A DNA stretch of 64,000 bases, from NCBI GenBank assembly GCA_040954595.2, contig CM082584.2:868001-932000 (forward strand), read 5' to 3'. The notes beneath the pieces are model-generated. The model saw nothing but the letters and a program-made list of their open reading frames with translations. It made no database searches and was not told the DNA's origin. Each line of letters starts with the position of its first letter. Position 1 is the first letter of the stretch. The translations under genes were made by a program, and so were the position numbers. The stretch comes from Balanoglossus misakiensis. Taxonomy: Eukaryota; Hemichordata. Of the stretch, positions 58,480 to 64,000 are shown in pieces.

Positions 58480-60468
58480 TGAAGTACAGTGGCAACTACT
58501 GCATTATTGAGAATCTTTGAAATGTTGATGAACGGAGACTTATAATAGAATAAATGAAAACCTACCTTTAACGGTGTTAGGGTTACTACACCTGACAGAC
58601 CGCTGGTCTGCGTCCGACCGATTCTGAGCTCCTAGCTCTTGTGGAGACATGCGGAGGTACAGCGGGTTAACGGTTAGGAAGTGTTGATGAAAGGAATGAT
58701 TAATTACATAGGCCAATCAGGATCCTGGAGTTAGATATTCGAGTGAAATGGTGGAAAAACGGGAATGCCGATTGGTTCAATTTAACCGGAGGGAAATTGC
58801 TACATTATATGACGTCAGTTGCGAACGATAATGCATATATTAAGCTAAGGTTGAATCCGGTTTTTCCATCAAGCACAAGCATATTTCAGTCATAAAAAAA
58901 ACGAAGAGAATAACACTAAAAAAATATTTCCTTTTTAAAAACTTCACTATAGCATTATTATAATGATGTACGTCGTACATAAAATGATACACGTGACATC
59001 GACTTGTTCAGAGTTTTAAAACAGGTAGAGAGTGCCCATGGGTAACCCGAAAACACACAAACCGGGTAAAAAATGAAAGTCCTGCGAAGGCCAGGAGTAT
59101 ACACTGAAAAATTACAATAAATCTAGTACAAAGGTTTGTATCCTCACGAATAATTAACTCTGATTGCAAAAGTTTATTTCCGTCTCATTACCTTCTGAAA
59201 GCAAATCACTCACTTGCCGGTAAAAGTTGAGTAAAATACTACATCTAAACTGCATAGCGATGGCGGCCCATAAAAATAATTGCCCAGTGTCCCACTCGCA
59301 ATGCACAACTTTTTAGGCCAAGTGCTAATGATATTCGAATTTTCGAAGGTTACGCAATATACACATACATGTATAAATATTAATTTATGAACAATTTCCA
59401 GTGTTCACGCTGGGATTTCTTTCGTTCTAGTTTACTCGTTATATAATGTACCAATTCCCTCCGGTAAGTTGAGCCGATTCCCATCACTTTGAGCCAATCG
59501 ATATTCATGGTTTTTCAGCATTTCAGTCGACTATATTTACACCTGTTGCATGTCTTTGCAGTTTTTGACTTGACGCTTACAACCGAGTCGCACCGCACGC
59601 AGTACTATGTTGTTGTCTTCATGTTAGTTGTTGTTTTGCGCACACTATTTGCACAAAAATATCTGCTCGTTTTGTTATCAACGATCGAGTATATGTTAGG
59701 AAGTCCGACATAGAGAACTTTGTTCTAAATATTCAATGCCCCACAAATGATATACTAGACTGCTCGACACAACACACCCCAGCCATACTCCATTAGTACA
59801 CGCCACAAACACCGTATTTATACAGCCTGAGGGATTTCAGCTTCGAACTTATTGCCCAATCATATTCGACTATTTCCAACCAATCCCCTTCTGACTAATT
59901 GACCAATCACACGCTTCGAGCATAATTTCCAAAAAAGGGAAAACTAACGAATTTGCTACATCTTTCCGGTTTCATCTTCAACAGTTTCTAACATTTTTTT
60001 TGGACCCCCTCCCCCTCGATAAACACCCATACTCAAAGGGTAACTTCATTTAATTGTCAGTAAATAAAATCAATTCACAGTCTTATTACATGTACTATTT
60101 ATAATATACTCAAATTTCCACTACAAAATATCTGTATATGTGCGTTAAATTCTGAAATCTTTCCACCCAAACCTCTAGTTATGCAAATTTAAATTGCTGT
60201 CTGTTGCGTTCGCCTACGGTTTCTCGAGCTCATTTTCGGACATTCGAATCTAACTCCTGATTGGCCTATAAACTTATTTCTTTCATCAACACTTTCTAAC
60301 CGTTAACCCGCTGTACCTCCGCATGTCTCCACAAGAGCTAGGAGCTCAGAATCGGATGAACGAGACAAGCGGTCTCTCACGTTTAGTAACCGTAACACCG
60401 TTAAAGGTAGGTTTTCATTGATTCTAATAAGTCTCCGTTCATCAACATTTCAAAAATTCTCCATAACC
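58480..60468. repeat. Divergent promoter unit, single copy in right arm
   Basis: Inverse of the left 2-kb units. A TATA and three CCAAT boxes (59815-59907, minus) face away from OB-A. TGACGTCA is near 58812. The G-run seen on the left is here a mixed CCCCCTCCCCC. Confidence 0.8.
60260..60406 (+). promoter_or_regulatory. OB-A promoter and leader exon, right arm
   Basis: ATTGG at 60260 and TATAAA at 60267-60272 predict a start near 60298. The leader exon ends at 60406 (AAAG|GTAGGT). The ATG at 60323 opens a 28-codon upstream frame; spliced to 60679 it reads into GTT TAA, ending 7 nt before the OB-A ATG at 60692. Confidence 0.5.
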
Positions 60469-60691
60469 CAGTAGTTGCCACTGTGCTTCAATGAAATATT
60501 TCCTTTCAAACTTGCAAATGGTAACCGAATCTCAAATCGCAAATCTTTCCATTTTTAATAACGAAGTCGGATGCCGCAATCACCAACTCACTTTTTTATC
60601 GGACTCCATCATTCTAATACTTTACTTCAATGTTCAAAAATTGTGTAAAACAATATCCACTCTCAATCTATTTTTCAGGTTTAACGGCGTT

Positions 60692-62233
60692 ATGGCATCC
60701 CCGGCTCCCGGTCCCTCATCCCCAACCAGCCAAGGCGTGGCACTGAAATTGCGCCTCATGGAGGATGTCGAGATCCGGAATTCCGCCAACGGGAAACTGT
60801 TTAGCGTGCCTTGTATGCAGCAGGATGGCAACGTTCTGGAACTTAAATTCTGGAAAGAAAATCCGAAGTGGCTGAACAGATTACAGAAGGGAGAATACGT
60901 ACAGCTCCGCAACTTTTCCACTGGAAGAGATAATACCATTTGCCTCTATGATAGAGCAAAGGTACGTTATAATCGCACCCCGTAACTTATGGGCCTGACT
61001 TTTTTTTTGCCGTAGTCATTTTGGGTATCTTAACCTCCCATCTTCTACATTTTTAGAAATTTACTCTACAAAATTGAATGACCCATTACATTTTAGAGAC
61101 CTTTCCCGAATTCAACCGAAGCCCAATGGGAAGGTCTTCGGATGTAATCCAATATGGCAGCCTCCATGCGATCACGTACATTGAAAATCCATTTATATGA
61201 TACAACCATGCCTTGTCAACTCACCTCGGGTCAAAATTACTGCCATCGATTCATCATTTTGCAGTTCAAATTTTAAAAAGCAACTGACAAAAAACAACCA
61301 CTCTTGCACTATTTCTCCACAACATTTACTACTCGTAATTATTAACATTCAATGTTTTCCATTTTATTTCCACTACAGTATGAATCAGTGACACATACAT
61401 CGAATTCTACAAAGAGACGTAAACTGACCATAACTGATGGCACAAGAGATGCTGAAGTCAACCTTTGGGGTGAGAAAACAGCGCTGCCACTGGATGTAGG
61501 TGCCACAGTTAAACTAGGCCCATTGGTTATCAACAGATATAAAACATCGTCCACATTAAATACAACAGCGACAACTGAAGTGGAGGTGAGACATAAAATA
61601 CTGTTCCTGATGCTCCGTGAGAACTGTCAAGTAGCCACGGTTCTAGGCGACATAGGATGGATGTCCACGGTACGGGAGGAGACCATGCATGTATACGGGA
61701 AGGAAAAGACCGAAGCCAACCTGCCCGTACCATCCGACGCAGCCATAAAAACCTGCACACTACCTCGGGAGTTCAATCCAGGCCGCGTACGTGGGGGATT
61801 CGTTGGCCATATCTCCCCGCAAGAGCCCACAAGAACCACCACCGCAGCTGACGACCTGGAGGAAACTTTGAGCATCTTCCGGGATCCGCAGCTGGAAAAA
61901 CAGGTACTCGGTGGCGACAAGGACCAGGCGATGGAGGTGTCGGAAGGGCCAGACCCACCCCGCACCCGTGTATCACCCCCAATAGCAGTAGCGAGAGACG
62001 GGGGAAACCAACGGCTGCTGCAGGAGCCATCACCCCCACGCCAAGAAATGCTGCCGCTGCAGTCACTGATCAACCCATTGGAGCTGGAGGCGACGTTGGA
62101 GGCGGGGGAATATCTAATCCCCTGGGAACTTCGACGCCACCCCGGCAGCCCTACTAGGTCCAGATCCCCAACCCGTTCGCCGCGACCGGAGCGTTCTCGA
62201 GAGGAAAGGCGGGACCGCCCACCTTCCCGTTAA
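60692..62233 (+). CDS. OB-A: two RPA-like OB folds plus RS-rich tail (right-arm copy)
   Basis: Exon 1 is 60692-60961 (start ATG; acceptor TTTTTCAG at 60678; donor AAG|GTACGT). Exon 2 is 61379-62233 (acceptor TTCCACTACAG), phase 0, 374 residues. OB fold 1 is about residues 12-90, OB fold 2 about 105-165 with DGTRDAEVNLWGEK, as in RPA70-type DNA-binding domains; single-strand DNA binding is the likely activity. A Pro/Glu-rich linker and an Arg/Ser-rich tail follow. The codon that is a stop in the left arm is CAG here, but a TAA at 62231-62233 (GAA on the left) ends the frame earlier than the left arm's distal end. A CCAAT/TATA promoter and leader exon lie 300-430 bp upstream. It could be the protein of a mobile element or a host gene family. 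Confidence 0.6.
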
Positions 62234-63027
62234 CGACCATCCTTTTCACGCTGGGGAGATCTCAGCCCCAGACGTCGATCACCGTTCCGGTTTCCGACGC
62301 CGGAACCGCCCAAAGAAGACGAACGCCGCTGGAGGAGCGCCAGGCCGGCCCGAAGGAGCCCCCTATCCTCTGTTCCACATTACTCATCAGGCCCTTCTCC
62401 ATGTCCGTTCCCGGGAGGCCGGAGGTCCACGCGCAAACTGAAGAAACACGCCTTTCAGTGCCACCTTCCAGTTATTTTTACTGAGAAGCCGGTAGTATTC
62501 CGCGAGCGGGACGCGGTGGAGGCGTTAGAGAAACTCACCTATACTGGCTGTGTGGTCCAGGAAATGAAATACCCGACCTGCTAGACTTCTATATCCGCAG
62601 GGGCGGACCTGGACGGATCCCTACGGAATCCTTTTGTTCACCGGAGTCCATGGTGATGATGAAGCGCCTGTGCGTCTTCCGGGGGTGGGAGGTGCCGAAC
62701 AGGTTCCGACTGAGCTCCCCCACCACACCAGCGATTCTCATCCACTGGCGTGTCCTTAGCATACTGCTGAGGTGGGTATCCCAATCACGACAGGAAGAAT
62801 TCCGGGAAATCCGACCTCACCGGAAAACATCATCAATCCGGACACAGCAACCAGAGAGGACGGGGGCGGAAGCAGTCGCACAGAATCCATCGCCGCAGGG
62901 GGAGCGAGGACGCGCCAGGGGTTTTTGATGCATTTTTTATCCCCCAAGCGTGCGCGGAGGAGTGCCGAGTGGAAGACGCGCCCACCACCATAGATGACCT
63001 CACTGACTACGATGTTGGTGTCCCCCC
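62234..63027 (+). pseudogene. Degenerate 3' part of OB-A, right arm
   Basis: Mirror of 33482-34275. Coding-like frames continue past the TAA, first in the OB-A frame (to a TAG at 62582-62584), then in others, up to the retrotransposon LTR. Confidence 0.4.
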
Positions 63028-63231
63028 TGTTATGTTTCCATCAACATGGGAATAATAATGCGATCATAAGGTATAACAACAACCTATTTATTGATCGGCT
63101 GAAAAGACTCAACAATGTGCTTCGCCTTATCTGGGCGGAAGTGACGTCGTACAGCAATTCATAAACAAGTGGAACACCAACAATGCAACACTAGAGGGCG
63201 CTATATTGATCGTAGCTGTCAGAATACTACA
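63028..63231 (-). repeat. 3' LTR of the right-arm retrotransposon copy
   Basis: Inverse of 33278-33481. Polypurine tract is at about 63232-63243. Has C where the left 3' LTR has T. Confidence 0.95.
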
Positions 63232-63450
63232 TCCCCTCTTCTTTAAGATAAATTGTTTCAAAACTTTTTTTGAATACGAATGTCACTGTGAATTGTCCTG
63301 TGCAAACTCTGCATTCATCTTGAATCAGTCTTTGTCAAAATCAAACGCAACGAACATGAAAAATACTCTGGGAAAAATGTGATAAATTTTCCTCTGTATA
63401 ACTCAACTTTCTGTGGAACAAATGGCGTATCTCAATATCAGAAAAAGCTA

Positions 63451-64000
63451 TCAATCAGTCACATAATCTTTGTATCGAGACGGCTTTTGTATATTTGTTC
63501 TGGTTCGTGTTGATCTCAACGATTCTTGGGCTGGTGATGCTGGCGTTGCGGGTTGTTGAGGCGGTGTTCCCTCTGTGACTGCTGGTGCAATATTGTGTTG
63601 ATCCATCCCTGTCTGTGCTGGTTTCAGTTCTGCGCTGACTGGTTTCAGGTGGATCCTGTTGCGTCGCATTTGTTTCCCGTTGTCTAACTTCACGGTGTAG
63701 GACCTAGGTGTGTTTGCTGGGGCTACAACTCTCGCTGGACTCCATGTTTTGCTGATTGGGTTTTGTACATGGACTTGTTGACCTGTCAGCAATTATGGTA
63801 GTTGTCTGGAGTGCTGGTCGTGGCTGGAAGTCTGGGCCTGCTGTTGAGATGTCAGGTATTGACGAACTTCCTCCCCGTTTCTTGCTGGGTGAATTTTGGC
63901 TGGGAGAGTTGTCTTGTATGCTCTGCTGTTCAGCAACTCAGCTGGTGATGGTATGTTGGACTTCAATGGAGTCGCGCGAAGTGCCAACAATGCTAGATTC
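63451..64000 (-). pseudogene. Integrase C-terminal part, right-arm retrotransposon copy
   Basis: Matches the last 180 or so residues of the left integrase. A TAA at about 63793-63795 replaces a Glu codon (QLPxLLTG), so this copy is also broken, at a place where the left copy is open. The element continues outside the window. Confidence 0.9.

Larger units (their letters stand above)
51691..64000. repeat. Palindrome 2, right arm (runs off the window)
   Basis: Inverse of 32509-47390 with one promoter unit instead of two and a shorter satellite. Matching continues to the last base of the window. Confidence 0.95.

Overview
This is animal nuclear DNA with no prokaryotic features. It has introns with GT/AG borders, TATA and CCAAT promoters, AATAAA signals, several families of DNA transposons, a gag-pol LTR retrotransposon of Ty3/gypsy (Mag-like) type, a CR1/L2-type LINE fragment, (CATA)n/(ATGT)n microsatellites and a satellite array. 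The repeat content suggests a marine invertebrate, perhaps a non-vertebrate deuterostome (hemichordate, echinoderm or cephalochordate). The species cannot be fixed from sequence alone.

The window is built from two very large inverted repeats side by side. Palindrome 1 has a left arm at 1-8963 (open at the window edge), a spacer at 8964-15257 and a right arm at 15258 to about 26534. Its arms are old: clearly diverged, and each carries its own insertions. These give clean filled-site/empty-site pairs: a piggyBac-type MITE (TTAA) and a long-TIR element only in the left arm, and two MITEs with TTA target duplications plus a 2.35-kb segment only in the right arm. The spacer holds the two most gene-like host loci. 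One is a four-exon minus-strand gene (14725-12976) for a small secreted cysteine-rich protein, with a TATA box and matching intron phases. The other is an intronless 110-codon minus-strand ORF (9937-9605) with a polyadenylation signal just after its stop.

Palindrome 2 has a left arm at least 32509-47390, a 4.3-kb spacer at 47391-51690 and a right arm from 51691 past the window end. Its arms are nearly identical by eye. In order from the outside, each arm carries: the LTR retrotransposon (complete only on the left, 28593-33481); a GC-rich gene for a protein with two RPA-like OB folds and an RS-rich tail (OB-A); a 2-kb divergent promoter unit (two tandem copies on the left, one on the right); a broken second OB gene (OB-B) facing the other way; a 309-bp satellite interrupted by a 5'-truncated LINE; and a tRNA-like sequence. 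Both arms therefore contain an OB-A/OB-B head-to-head pair, which makes a palindrome within a palindrome.

No intact autonomous element was found. The OB, LINE and retrotransposon reading frames carry nonsense changes, and where both arms can be read these are different in the two arms, so the frames were open in the common ancestor. The arrangement may be a genomic palindrome or, for palindrome 2, two haplotypes joined head to head in assembly; the sequence alone does not decide.
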